Below are positions 54,012-63,030 of a DNA stretch of 63,155 nucleotides, piece by piece. The notes under the pieces are model-generated. The model had not been told where the DNA came from. It did not search any database and saw only the letters and a program-made list of their open reading frames with translations. The position numbers were made by a program, and so were the translations under genes. How positions within the stretch are numbered: the stretch's first letter is position 1; every line of letters begins with the position of its first letter. The stretch lies in the NCBI GenBank assembly GCA_031262205.1, contig JAISID010000020.1:1-63155 (forward strand). The letters run 5' to 3'. The DNA comes from Holosporales bacterium (lineage in GTDB: Bacteria; Pseudomonadota; Alphaproteobacteria; RUG11792).

Positions 54012-55049
54012 TTAACCTTCAAATACAGTGTTTAGCTGGCGATTAACCCTATAAAAACTTGCGAACTTCGGAATATCTTTCAGCCTTCTAGCTCCGATAT
54101 ATCCCATACAAGAACGAATCCCGCCTAATATTTCATCGTTTATATCGTCGATCGAACCTTTGTATGGAACCTCTACTAAACGACCTTCCGAAGCCCTATA
54201 TTTAGGCATTCCATTATAAAACTTTTTCTGAGCGTATTCGGAACTCATGCCGTAAAATATCTTGTATTTCTTCCCGTTTTTTTCAATAACTTCCCCGTCG
54301 GCCTCGGATGCTCCAGCATAATAGCCGCCTATCATAACAAAATCGGCTCCCGCTCCAAGCGCTTTGCAGACGTCTCCTGGGCAAGTTATGCCGCCGTCGG
54401 CGCATACCATTCCTCCCACGCAGTGAGCCGCCTCGGCGCATTCTATAACAGCGGACAATTGAGGACGCCCGACACCTGTTATTCTTCTAGTTAAACAAGC
54501 CGAACCCGGCCCAATTCCAACCTTCACAATCGAAGCCCCAGATAAAATCAAATCTTCCGTTATATCGCCGGTAACGACGTTGCCAACCATCAGCGGCCCT
54601 TCATAACCCATTTCTCTTAGAGTTACTACAAGTTTCTTCACCGGCGGAATATACCCGTTTGGAACATCGATACAAATTGAAACTTTGGGATCGTACGCTA
54701 TCGCGCGTTTAGCAATATCGATATCCCGCTCCCTTAATCCAATCGATAAAAAAACCGACGGCTTTTGCTCGGGATTAACGCTTGATAAAAATTCCTCTAC
54801 CTGTTCGTAATTATAATGTTTATGAAGACAAGAAAATAAATTCTTACCCAGCATTTTCTTTGCTATTTCAAAAACTCCTACCGTTCCCATATTCGCGTTT
54901 ATAATACCGGTTCCGGATACTTGAACGTTAGAGTGAAGAAACGAGTAAACTCTAGTTAAATCGGCGTCCGATCTTGAAATAACAGTAGAACGCTTAGGCC
55001 TTAATAAAACGTCTGGAAAATCCAACTGGATGTCGTCGTACATCCTCAT
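54012..55049 (-). CDS. guaC: GMP reductase
   Basis: GMP reductase converts GMP to IMP with NADPH. The 345-residue protein belongs to the IMPDH/GMPR TIM barrel without CBS domains. Motifs: DVLLRPKRSTVISRSDADL, the catalytic loop VGIGPGSACLTRRITGVGRP with the Cys of GSACLTR, DGGITCPGDVCKALGAGADF and MIGGYYAGASEADGE. IMPDH is the alternative, but the CLTRRITGVG loop and lack of CBS favour GuaC. It would recycle guanine nucleotides. Confidence 0.9.
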   Translation of the reverse strand: MRMYDDIQLDFPDVLLRPKRSTVISRSDADLTRVYSFLHSNVQVSGTGIINANMGTVGVFEIAKKMLGKNLFSCLHKHYNYEQVEEFLSSVNPEQKPSVFLSIGLRERDIDIAKRAIAYDPKVSICIDVPNGYIPPVKKLVVTLREMGYEGPLMVGNVVTGDITEDLILSGASIVKVGIGPGSACLTRRITGVGRPQLSAVIECAEAAHCVGGMVCADGGITCPGDVCKALGAGADFVMIGGYYAGASEADGEVIEKNGKKYKIFYGMSSEYAQKKFYNGMPKYRASEGRLVEVPYKGSIDDINDEILGGIRSCMGYIGARRLKDIPKFASFYRVNRQLNTVFEG

Positions 55050-55275
55050 AGCAAAACAATCCTAAATAAAAATTTATCTCTTACTCCAACTTATAAAACA
55101 TAGCATATACACAGCTAAAAAGTCAATTTCTATTCCTCATTAGCCAAAGTTTTTTAGGAGACGCTCGCTCCAGAAACGTCAAACCTAGTTAAAAAAACAA
55201 AGACCGAATTAACGATTTATTAACCAATCCTTTTTAAAATGAAAATATCGAGAATAATTCCGCAAAGGATTTAAA

Positions 55276-56100
55276 ATGAGCAAACCGTTTTCATCGACAA
55301 TAATGTTTTTAGTTATTTCCACATTAATCGCCGACTTTCCTATATGTCTTGGAAGTAGCGAAGATAAAATTATCGCCGCTGGCGAAGGAAAAACGGAGGT
55401 CGCTCCCGTCGCGGAGAAAACAACCGCTCAAAGCATCCTTCCTGAAAAGAAATACAACGAACTAGCCACATTTGAAAATTTTGATAAAGTCGTTAATCGA
55501 ACGTTTCTTGTAGAACCGTTAAGACAAATCAGCGATAATTCATGGCTCATTATGGCCGATTTTATAAAACTCTTAAAATCAATCGATTGGAAAGGGAAAC
55601 AAAATCTAGATGCGGTTATTATACAAGACGCTGTCGCAGCGTTGATTCTTAATCCGGGGCAAACCCTAGTCGCCTCTATTTTCGTCGAGTTTTTACAAAA
55701 AGAGTTTTCTAAAGCGAATGAAAATATGTTGCAAGTTTGGGACTCGATTATTAAGCTAGAATCGACTTTAGGAACAAATAATTTTTCATCTGTTTTTTCT
55801 TGGCTTCCAATCGTATTCAACGGCGAACGTTTTGAAATCCGATTCGACGTTTTTTCCAGAAACGCATTGAACGAACTTAAGAGATTATCGGATAAATTCA
55901 ACACCTTTCTCAATAATTTAAAGGGCAAGAATGCAAAAGAGAAAATAAGCTCTCTAAACGAGCTAAAGAAAATGTTCCCAGGAGATAGAGCGAAAAAGAT
56001 ACCGGATTTGCATAACAATAGAAACAGCACTGCGCAAACAAAATGCGTAAGCATTATCGCAATATTAAACAATCTAATTAAAGTTATGGCGAACCAATAG
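55276..56100 (+). CDS. Exported helical protein of unknown function
   Basis: The 274-residue protein has a signal peptide (STIMFLVISTLIADFPICLG) and an all-helical, hydrophilic mature part without clear repeats. No domain is recognised. It starts at an ATG with AAAGGA 6 bases upstream, and is followed by a repeat-rich gap. It is one of at least seven exported orphans in this window. Confidence 0.62.
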   Translation: MSKPFSSTIMFLVISTLIADFPICLGSSEDKIIAAGEGKTEVAPVAEKTTAQSILPEKKYNELATFENFDKVVNRTFLVEPLRQISDNSWLIMADFIKLLKSIDWKGKQNLDAVIIQDAVAALILNPGQTLVASIFVEFLQKEFSKANENMLQVWDSIIKLESTLGTNNFSSVFSWLPIVFNGERFEIRFDVFSRNALNELKRLSDKFNTFLNNLKGKNAKEKISSLNELKKMFPGDRAKKIPDLHNNRNSTAQTKCVSIIAILNNLIKVMANQ

Positions 56101-56182
56101 TTTAAAATTGGGGAAATTATCTTATAACTTGGATCAGCAAAAATAACGTCGTATTTTCTCCTTCCGCAGGCTTATTATATTT

Positions 56183-56315
56183 GGGAATCATTCCCCAATA
56201 CCTTATAAATAACGGTTGTATACGAGAAACCTAATTGAAATGAGCAACAAGATCATTACTGATTAAAATTGATTAATTACAAATGAGGTTTTAAGGCGTT
56301 AGGGTATGATTTCCA
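56183..56315 (+). repeat. Family B repeat, copy B5
   Basis: It opens GGGAATCATTCCCCAATAC and closes GCGTTAGGGTATGATTTCC. Interior TTATAAATAACGGTTGTATA and TTAAAATTGATTAATTACAA matches B2 and B4. Confidence 0.68.
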
Positions 56316-56460
56316 ATTTCATTTGTAGTTAATAGATTCTGATTATCAACGAATTTCACCTTTTTCGATAGTGTCTTTTATACGAATTACCGTTTTACTG
56401 GATATCATGGGGACGATTCTGGCCATATTTATTGTTAAAAACTTTACCTCAATACATTAA

Positions 56461-56585
56461 TGGGAATCATATCCTGACATCCCGTCAATTTCATTTATAG
56501 TTAATTCCCGTTGACAACTTTAGCGACAACTCGGTCCTATTTTTGCGCATAAATCTTGCTTACAGAGCATCAGGAGATGATATTG
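56461..56585 (+). repeat. Family C repeat, copy C1
   Basis: TGGGAATCATATCCTGAC at the left and TTTTTGCGCATAAATCTTGC, TTACAGAGCATCAGGAGATG at the right. It shares its right half with 25716 and 61227 and its TCAATTTCATTTATAGTTA with C2. Confidence 0.6.
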
Positions 56586-57266
56586 AATTTATTACCGTTA
56601 TGGAATGATTCTTTATAAATGGGGCAGAGAGCATTGCGAATACAGCTACTCGGACAATAATTTTGATGAAATCTCTTAAAAACAAAAAACCAGGCGGCGC
56701 CTTACTATATGCCAAAAAGATTCCTGTTAAAAAGCAACGGCTTTTTATATCAATTACATTTTCTCATAGTACAAGAATGCTATAAGAGCTTATTCCGCAA
56801 CCATATAGTTTAGCCAGTCGCCAACGTAAAACTCTTTAATTAAAAAGCCAACCTCTAGATTTTTCAAATACTCTTTTTCATATTTCTCTTGACTATCCGC
56901 ACTCTACGGAGCAGCTTGCTATATACCAAGCAAAATTTCGCTCTCTTATTAAAATGCCCAGAAATTACGGGAACCTTTTCTGCTGAGTTTCTTTTATGTA
57001 AACCGTCGTTTATATGGGATATCGAGCAGAAATTTCATTTGTCTCCCATTAAATTCTAGGATGTACGGCGAAAATTTTAAAGCACGATTTTATAAAAGAA
57101 TTGTCTTAAATATCGTTGCAAATTGCATAAATTTTGTCACGATAATTTGTTTGGTTGAAAACCCTAGTTTTGCCTATCTTATGGTTTAAATAGGAAATCA
57201 TTCCCTAACGGCCTAAGAGTTGCCTATAAGCGGCGATTCCCGAAAAGATTAAGCGTAGAGGCATTT
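56586..57266. other. Gap after the family C repeat
   Basis: No clear gene. On the minus strand a 36-codon frame with no ATG reads YEKEYLKNLEVGFLIKEFYV then GDWLNYMVAE and a stop at about 56797, possibly the end of a lost gene. Family B-like ends recur near 57195. Confidence 0.3.
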
Positions 57267-58253
57267 TTACACAGTTTCTTGTCCGTAATTCGCTAGAAAA
57301 TGTTCGCTAAGGAATATAATTTCGCTGATGGCCGCATATTTTTGCATGGCTTTCCCTTCCCTACGTATGCCTTCTATGTTGTCAAAAACTGAGTCGAGGC
57401 CGCAACTGGTAAGATTCAGCCAAAAGGAAGCGTTAATCATTTTGCTTACCGCTCCTGATAATCCCGTTAATCCCCCAGCCAACAGGGATAACGATTTGCC
57501 TATCGTTAATAGAGTCTTTTTAGAATGTTCGCCTTTCCCTATTTGTTCCGTTAAGGTTGAGAGTCTGGTTAGCATTAGTCTGTCGCCTTCATCTAGTCTT
57601 TCGACGTCGGTATTAGCTATTACAGACGTCGCTATGTCAATCAACTTGTCTGTTTCAATTCCTGGGACGAAAGAGCTTATGTCGGATAGAGTCATTTTTG
57701 ATTTTGCTTCTGGGTTGAATTCGTTTATTAAATCAAGAATCGGTTTGCCAAAATGATTTTCAAGATATGTTCCTAGCCCCCATGAAATTCCTTTTCCAAC
57801 ATATAATCCCGTTAGTATTTCACCATAAATTGAACTCTCTGGATGAGCTATGCTAAAACATTTGATTACGCTGCAGGCCGCTCCGACTAATAATTGTATT
57901 CCAAATACTGTGTTTCCAATGAAAGCGGAATGCGTCATTCTACCGTAATACGCAGATGGATTTGGCAGATCGTATAGGTTTTCCATTGATTTTATTCCAA
58001 AGTCGAGTCGAGGATATTTGCTCTTAAATTCCTGCAATTTTTGATCAATTGCAAAACTAGGAGTTTCTTCTTCAATACAACTATGAACAATTTCTCCTAT
58101 ATTAAAAGAAGCGCGATCTTGTAAATCGGCTTGTCCTTCCGTATAAAGAGGAGGCGCGGCTATGCGGCTATCCTTTGGTGCTGAAGAGCTGCATTCACCC
58201 AAGTTTCCAAGAGCAAAGAATATTGTTAATATTAAGATTTTCATTTTCTGCAT
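57267..58253 (-). CDS. Exported or membrane-associated protein of unknown function
   Basis: The 328-residue protein has a signal peptide (KILILTIFFALGNLGECSSS, with ECSSS resembling a weak lipobox). It also has hydrophobic segments near residues 115-135 (AFIGNTVFGIQLLVGAACSV) and 255-285 (LSLLAGGLTGLSGAVSKM), which could insert in a membrane. A two-helix hydrophobic plan recalls pore-forming or inclusion-membrane proteins, but no family is recognised. Confidence 0.6.
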   Translation of the reverse strand: MQKMKILILTIFFALGNLGECSSSAPKDSRIAAPPLYTEGQADLQDRASFNIGEIVHSCIEEETPSFAIDQKLQEFKSKYPRLDFGIKSMENLYDLPNPSAYYGRMTHSAFIGNTVFGIQLLVGAACSVIKCFSIAHPESSIYGEILTGLYVGKGISWGLGTYLENHFGKPILDLINEFNPEAKSKMTLSDISSFVPGIETDKLIDIATSVIANTDVERLDEGDRLMLTRLSTLTEQIGKGEHSKKTLLTIGKSLSLLAGGLTGLSGAVSKMINASFWLNLTSCGLDSVFDNIEGIRREGKAMQKYAAISEIIFLSEHFLANYGQETV

Positions 58254-58316
58254 TATATTATCGCATAATTCAACTTGCGCTAAGTATTACTGTATAATAT
58301 AAAGATTAAAAAATTA

Positions 58317-59018
58317 TTAATTGAACGAGTCCAATAATCGTCTAAGCGATATGAAATCTCTAAAAGCGACGGCTTTTTGCCCAGGGGAACGTAATAAATA
58401 CGCAGGGTGAAACGTCGCGATAGTGTCAATTCCGCGATAAGCGTTTTTTCGTCCGCGAATTTTAGAAATCGAATCCGATGTGTTTAATATTGTTTTAACG
58501 GCGACTCCTCCAAGCAGCAGTAAAATCTTCGGATTTATTAGGGCTATATGTCGCTCGACATAAGGCAGGCAAAGAGAAAGCTCGTCGGTCGACGGCGTTC
58601 TATTGCCAGGCGGCCTCCAAAAAAGCACGTTGGAAATATATACCTCGGAACGCTTTAGTCCTACCGCTAACAACATATTATTTAGCAATTGGCCGCTTTG
58701 CCCAACGAACGGCTTGCCTTGTTCGTCTTCTTCTTGCCCTGGCGCTTCGCCGATTATCATTATATCGGAGTCTGGAGAACCGTCTGAGAACACGGTATTT
58801 TTCGCCATTTTTTTGAGGGGACAATCTATTTTAAGCACGGCGTTTCTTAAATCGTCTAAATTAGAAAAGTCTAGAGAATTAGGGAAAGAATAGCTCTCCT
58901 GTTTTTCTTGTTTTTGAATGCGAGGCTCCGTAGAATCGGGTTTATAGAATAAATAATCGATTCCAAACATTTTGTACCATTTGGTTAAGAAATCGATTTG
59001 TCGCAGGTCTTTTTTCAT
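58317..59018 (-). CDS. Family 4-like uracil-DNA glycosylase
   Basis: This enzyme removes uracil from DNA. It has GEAPGQEEDEQGKPFVGQSG, ISNVLFWRPPGNRTPSTDE and TFHPAYLLRSPGQ. Iron-sulfur family 4 enzymes have four Cys; here CPLKKMAKNTVF keeps one of the first pair and LCLPYV one of the second, so the cluster is probably missing. I set the start at the ATG at 59018, which shares its bases with the ispE ATG on the other strand (CATG); the frame is open 10 codons further. A promoter lies inside ispE. Confidence 0.85.
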   Translation of the reverse strand: MKKDLRQIDFLTKWYKMFGIDYLFYKPDSTEPRIQKQEKQESYSFPNSLDFSNLDDLRNAVLKIDCPLKKMAKNTVFSDGSPDSDIMIIGEAPGQEEDEQGKPFVGQSGQLLNNMLLAVGLKRSEVYISNVLFWRPPGNRTPSTDELSLCLPYVERHIALINPKILLLLGGVAVKTILNTSDSISKIRGRKNAYRGIDTIATFHPAYLLRSPGQKAVAFRDFISLRRLLDSFN

Positions 59019-59856
59019 GACAAGAATTATAACGCATGCGGTCGCCAAAGTAAATTTGATGCTGAATATTATTGGGAAGACGGCCGATGGATATCATGAG
59101 ATTGAAAGCGTATTCGTTTTTTTGCCTGATATTTTCGATGTTTTAGAATTTGATACGGAACGAGAATTTGACGAGACGGCTGGAAACATTCCAGAAGTTC
59201 CCGCCTGCGACAATTCCATAAAAAAAGCGGCGAAGATATTGAGAAATAATTTTAACGAACCGCTGCCGCATGTCTCTTTAAACAAAAGTTTGCCGATTGC
59301 CGGAGGAGTAGGCGGAGGTTCGAGCGACGCCGCGTGTTTCGTTAATACGATTTTCGATATATGGGGTTTCGCTCAAGACGAGAAATTAAAATATCTCGAC
59401 GCGTTTACAGAGTTAGGGACAGACGCTCGAATATTTCTTTTTAAATATTTCACGAACAGCGACGCTTTATATTTTTGCGGAGGTTTAAAGGGAATAACGA
59501 AGCCTATCGACCTGGGCTTAAATAACTGCTATGTTCTTCTCGTGAATAACGGTAGTAAAATTTCCACAAAATTAGTTTATGAAAAGTTTAAAGAACCGTT
59601 TCTCAATAAAATAGGAAGCGAAAACATTAACTTTGATCTTCTGAAAAACTTTAGCAATTCGTTACAAAATGCGGCTGTATCGCTTGAAAATTCGTTAAAG
59701 CAAATCTTATGCGATATAGAATCTACAAAACCTATATTTTGCGGCGTTTCAGGCTCGGGGACAACGTGTTTCGGTTTTTACGATAACTTTGAAATTTTAA
59801 AATCGGCTGCCAATGCATTAAATTATAAATTTGTGAAAACAACGGGGCTTGCTTAA
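59017..59856 (+). CDS. ispE: 4-diphosphocytidyl-2-C-methyl-D-erythritol kinase
   Basis: IspE is the GHMP kinase of the MEP isoprenoid pathway. The roughly 279-residue protein starts TRIITHAVAKVNLMLNIIGK, with DGYHEIESVFVFLP and the ATP loop PIAGGVGGGSSDAACFV; CGVSGSGTTCFGFY ends the GHMP C-terminal motif. The frame is open from 58972, but alignment supports the ATG at 59017. It is head to head with the uracil-DNA glycosylase gene. Confidence 0.94.
   Translation: MTRIITHAVAKVNLMLNIIGKTADGYHEIESVFVFLPDIFDVLEFDTEREFDETAGNIPEVPACDNSIKKAAKILRNNFNEPLPHVSLNKSLPIAGGVGGGSSDAACFVNTIFDIWGFAQDEKLKYLDAFTELGTDARIFLFKYFTNSDALYFCGGLKGITKPIDLGLNNCYVLLVNNGSKISTKLVYEKFKEPFLNKIGSENINFDLLKNFSNSLQNAAVSLENSLKQILCDIESTKPIFCGVSGSGTTCFGFYDNFEILKSAANALNYKFVKTTGLA
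59026..59054 (-). promoter_or_regulatory. Promoter giving a nearly leaderless UDG transcript
   Basis: On the minus strand TTTACT (59054-59049) and TATAAT (59031-59026) have a 17-base spacer. Only 7 bases separate TATAAT from the glycosylase ATG (59018), so transcription should start at or next to the start codon. The promoter lies inside the ispE coding region. Confidence 0.6.
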
Positions 59857-59988
59857 AACTGTCGAGAAAAAATTTATGCAGAAATGCAACTTTTTTTTTT
59901 TTGATTAAAATTCAGATTGTTATTGAGAAGAAGTTATAAGCGAGAATGTATAAAATTCAAATAGGAATGTAAATTTTATGGAAGAACA

Positions 59989-60891
59989 ATGAAGATTAGT
60001 AAAGTTTTAGTTACTAGCTTATTACTCGCGCCTTTCGCTTTTGTAGCAGGGGCAGAAGGAGCAGCTTGCAACGACGGAGGAGGCTATGTTCAGTTAAACG
60101 GTGGAGTCTCAATAGGCAGAGTTAAGATCGATTCTCGCGGTAGAAAAGGGACAAAAGCTCAAACAAAAAAACTGACTGGTATGTCTAAGGCTGCTACTGC
60201 TGCTGGTACTGCTGCTGCTGCTGCTGCTGCTGCTGGTACTGCTGCTGCTGCTTTTAATACTGCTTATAACACTACTGCGTCCACCTACGCACTTATGTAC
60301 AAAGGAAAAAATGCAAGCACAAAGAAAACTAAAGGTCAGCCTACATTTGAACTCTTGTTTGGTTATGATTGGAGACTTAACGATGTTAGATTTGGAGTCG
60401 ACTTAGGTATGGGAACGAGATTGGGGAAAAATAAGCAATACTACCAAGGAAATAATCTTATATCTAAATATGTTGCTCCATTTGCAAACTACATCACTGT
60501 TAAGAATCTATGGTATGGACTTTTAAAGCTGAATGTTGGATATCATTTTACTCCAGTATTAATCGGATACGTTACCATAGGTTTAGAGGCGCATCAAACA
60601 AAGGTTAGCTCTTCGTCCGTAGACACACATAAATGGTGTAAAAATCTTAAAAAAGATACAGCCAAAAAAGTGAGATTTAACCCTACGGTAGGAGCAAAAC
60701 TTGTTTGGCAGATAGACGATTCTTGGTACTCAGCACTTGCATATGATTGGCACCTTAGAAGCAATCTAAAAGTTCCTAAGAAAATGGGTAAGAAAGCGAA
60801 TAATAATCCAACAGACCTTGTAAAAGGCAACATTAATAAAATAAAAGCTCAATATCATTCGATAACGCTTGGTGTTGGATACAGATTCTAA
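59989..60891 (+). CDS. Outer-membrane beta-barrel protein with variable Ala repeat
   Basis: The 300-residue protein has a signal peptide (KVLVTSLLLAPFAFVAGAEG) and alternating beta strands (YVQLNGGVSIGRVKI, FELLFGYDWRLNDVRFGVDL, SALAYDWHLRSNLKV) ending in HSITLGVGYRF with terminal Phe, the outer-membrane barrel signal. It resembles the surface-antigen/OmpA-like barrels of Rickettsiales. Residues about 65-90 are an Ala-rich loop encoded by a GCT-type microsatellite (60190-60255). A strong terminator follows. Function may be porin or adhesin. Confidence 0.8.
   Translation: MKISKVLVTSLLLAPFAFVAGAEGAACNDGGGYVQLNGGVSIGRVKIDSRGRKGTKAQTKKLTGMSKAATAAGTAAAAAAAAGTAAAAFNTAYNTTASTYALMYKGKNASTKKTKGQPTFELLFGYDWRLNDVRFGVDLGMGTRLGKNKQYYQGNNLISKYVAPFANYITVKNLWYGLLKLNVGYHFTPVLIGYVTIGLEAHQTKVSSSSVDTHKWCKNLKKDTAKKVRFNPTVGAKLVWQIDDSWYSALAYDWHLRSNLKVPKKMGKKANNNPTDLVKGNINKIKAQYHSITLGVGYRF
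60190..60255 (+). repeat. GCT trinucleotide microsatellite in a barrel gene
   Basis: Runs of GCT punctuated by ACT and GGTACT fill about 66 bases, encoding Ala with Thr and Gly. Units are multiples of three, so slippage would change the loop length but keep the frame. Confidence 0.85.
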
Positions 60892-60910
60892 TTATAGAAG
60901 TTAGATCTAT

Positions 60911-60950
60911 GAAACCTCTTTCTAAATTTTTCAGAAAGAGGTTTCCTTTT
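60911..60950 (+). terminator. Rho-independent terminator
   Basis: GAAACCTCTTTCT (60911-60923) pairs perfectly with AGAAAGAGGTTTC (60933-60945) around a 9-base loop, followed by CTTTT. It lies 19 bases after the barrel gene. Confidence 0.9.
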
Positions 60951-61226
60951 ATACATAGAAAATCTATCTTTTCAAAATTATTTCATCATGAACAGTAAAA
61001 TAAATTTGTATTATCTTACTTGTTATTTAGCCAGGGAAATCAGAAGGATTTTCCCACTTAGGATTTCTGAAGATTCAACTTTATAAATTAAAAAGAATCA
61101 TTGCATTATACGCATTACAAACGATTTGTAATTTATGAAACATAATTAAAATCGGACTCATCCCCTCGCATGCAGTAATAATCTTAAAAGTACAATCTTA
61201 TAAATAAATTACTTAAAATGCTTATA

Positions 61227-61318
61227 AGGAATCGCCCCCTGATATCCTATACATTTCATTTGTAGTCTTATTTTTTGCGTACAAATCTTGTTCACAGAAC
61301 ATCGGAAGATGATTTCCA
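61227..61318 (+). repeat. Family C repeat, copy C2
   Basis: GGAATCGCCCCCTGATATCC opens and TTTTTTGCGTACAAATCTTG, CATCGGAAGATGATTTCC closes the element. A family B-like left end (GGACTCATCCCCTCGCATGC) lies just before it at 61154, and together they fill the 60951-61344 gap. Confidence 0.58.
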
Positions 61319-61344
61319 TTAAAATAAGTAATCTTATAGAGTTT

Positions 61345-62580
61345 TTATTTTCTAGCAGCATTCTCTTTTATACAGAAAGCGAATACTGTAGCTACGATTG
61401 TGGTTCCGATAAAGAATAAAAACGCGCTGCGGTACATCGCGACGTTATATAAAGGATGTCCCTCTAACGTTACAAGTCCGTTTCTGAAAAAGTCTAGCAG
61501 CTTTCCTAAGAGAGGTTGAAATACAATTCCGCTCGACATAATGATAGCATTCATAAAGCCCGCCGCCGTTCCGCCAAATTCTTGAGGGACGTAACGATAA
61601 GCGATTGGGAAAGCCAATATATTCGCTCCCGTGCATACTCCTCCGGCAAATAACAATGCCAGACATGTATAGAAGTTTATAGCGTCGCTATACAACGCCG
61701 ACCAAAATAGGAAAATGCTTGCTACGCTAAATATAATAATGGTTTTTTTGTGACTGTTAATTTTTTCAGCTATCCATGCCGAAACTATGCTGCCAAGACC
61801 GAATCCTATGAATATAAATATTGACGAAACGGCGGCTTTCGCAGTCGATATTTCAAATCTCTTCTCTATAAATGGAGTAATCCAAAGTTCGGCTAAGGCG
61901 CTTAACGTGAGATACGACATAGCTCCGTAAAGGCCGACAATCCAAATTTTTGAGTTTTTTAATATTATTTTTAATCCGTCGAATACCCGAGCTTCTGTCT
62001 TTTCAGATTTGTTATTTTTCATAAACAGAAGCGCTAAGACAATCAGAAGAATACCGAAAGACGCGATTGCGTACGTGGCGTTTCGCCAGCCGATTGAATT
62101 TACCAAACAAGCGGTTGGGGTCGCTCCTAAAATTCCGCCGAAACAGCCTAAGCACATTGCTATTCCCATCAACATCGATTGTTTTTTAAGTTCGAATAAA
62201 TCCGTTATAACTTTGCTGCAACATATGAATCCTGGAGCCGAGGCTAATCCGACTAAAAATCTTCCTGCTTTAAGTTGCGTTAAAGATTCGGCCGAGCCGA
62301 AGAGAAACGTTCCTATTATTAAAAGAGCGCAACTAACTAACACTATAGTTTTGGCTCCGAGTTTATCCGTTATGATCCCATATGGAATTTGCATTATAAC
62401 ATACGGTACATACGCTATTGAAACTATGGTTCCAAGAACGGAAGAAGTAATTCCAAATTCGCTTATTAAATCGTTGGTTAGAACGCTCGGCTCGACTCTT
62501 ATAACGTAGATATAAAGATAAAACATCCAACAGATTATAAGCGATAAAATCGCAACGTTTCGTTTATCGGATTTAGACAT
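61345..62580 (-). CDS. MFS transporter
   Basis: The 411-residue protein has about twelve helices. It carries the MFS loop YGIITDKLGAKTIVL (between TM2 and 3) and PSVLTNDLISEFGITSSVLG near TM1, a pattern seen in the phosphate/nucleotide- or sugar-phosphate-like and dicarboxylate MFS groups of intracellular bacteria. The substrate is not readable. It stands alone between repeat clusters. Confidence 0.85.
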   Translation of the reverse strand: MSKSDKRNVAILSLIICWMFYLYIYVIRVEPSVLTNDLISEFGITSSVLGTIVSIAYVPYVIMQIPYGIITDKLGAKTIVLVSCALLIIGTFLFGSAESLTQLKAGRFLVGLASAPGFICCSKVITDLFELKKQSMLMGIAMCLGCFGGILGATPTACLVNSIGWRNATYAIASFGILLIVLALLFMKNNKSEKTEARVFDGLKIILKNSKIWIVGLYGAMSYLTLSALAELWITPFIEKRFEISTAKAAVSSIFIFIGFGLGSIVSAWIAEKINSHKKTIIIFSVASIFLFWSALYSDAINFYTCLALLFAGGVCTGANILAFPIAYRYVPQEFGGTAAGFMNAIIMSSGIVFQPLLGKLLDFFRNGLVTLEGHPLYNVAMYRSAFLFFIGTTIVATVFAFCIKENAARK

Positions 62581-62769
62581 AAAAACTCGATATTGCCATA
62601 AAAACTATATTCTAGTATAAAAATTTATGAATTGTCTATAGCTATTTATTTGCCCTCTCTCGGCGTTTAACAATTAGGCGAAAGACTTACTAATCAGCCG
62701 GATTTAAAAGAGGAGATGCCTTGGGAGAAATGTTGCGTTGGCAGCGAGACGATGATTTTATATAAGAAA

Positions 62770-62832
62770 TGCGAACGGAAAGAACGATTCGCTAATTGAA
62801 ATTGGTTAGTCGTAGATAAAATTTCTAAGACG
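62770..62832 (+). repeat. Family B repeat, right half
   Basis: GAAATTGGTTAGTCGTAGAT and GACGTTAAGGAATGATTTTC match the right half of B2, B4 and B5. A left-end-like GACTCATCCCCTAGCAGC follows at 62878. Confidence 0.5.
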
Positions 62833-63030
62833 TTAAGGAATGATTTTCTGGAAACTGCAGCATAATTATAAGCAGACTCATCCCCTAGCAGCGACTAGAT
62901 AAGCCGAGGTTTTATAAATAAACCGCCGCAATGATGTTTTCCAATACGGCTAGCTTATTGGCTCGGTTAGCTCGCCTCTCCAGAATACTGACGTTAACGG
63001 TAAGAAACTAGACCTATAAGACAGAAAAGC

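Noticed and set aside
55428..56072. 214-codon minus-strand frame opposite the exported gene at 55276
   Set aside because: The + strand frame has a signal peptide and ribosome site; the antisense frame has only hydrophobic shadow sequence.
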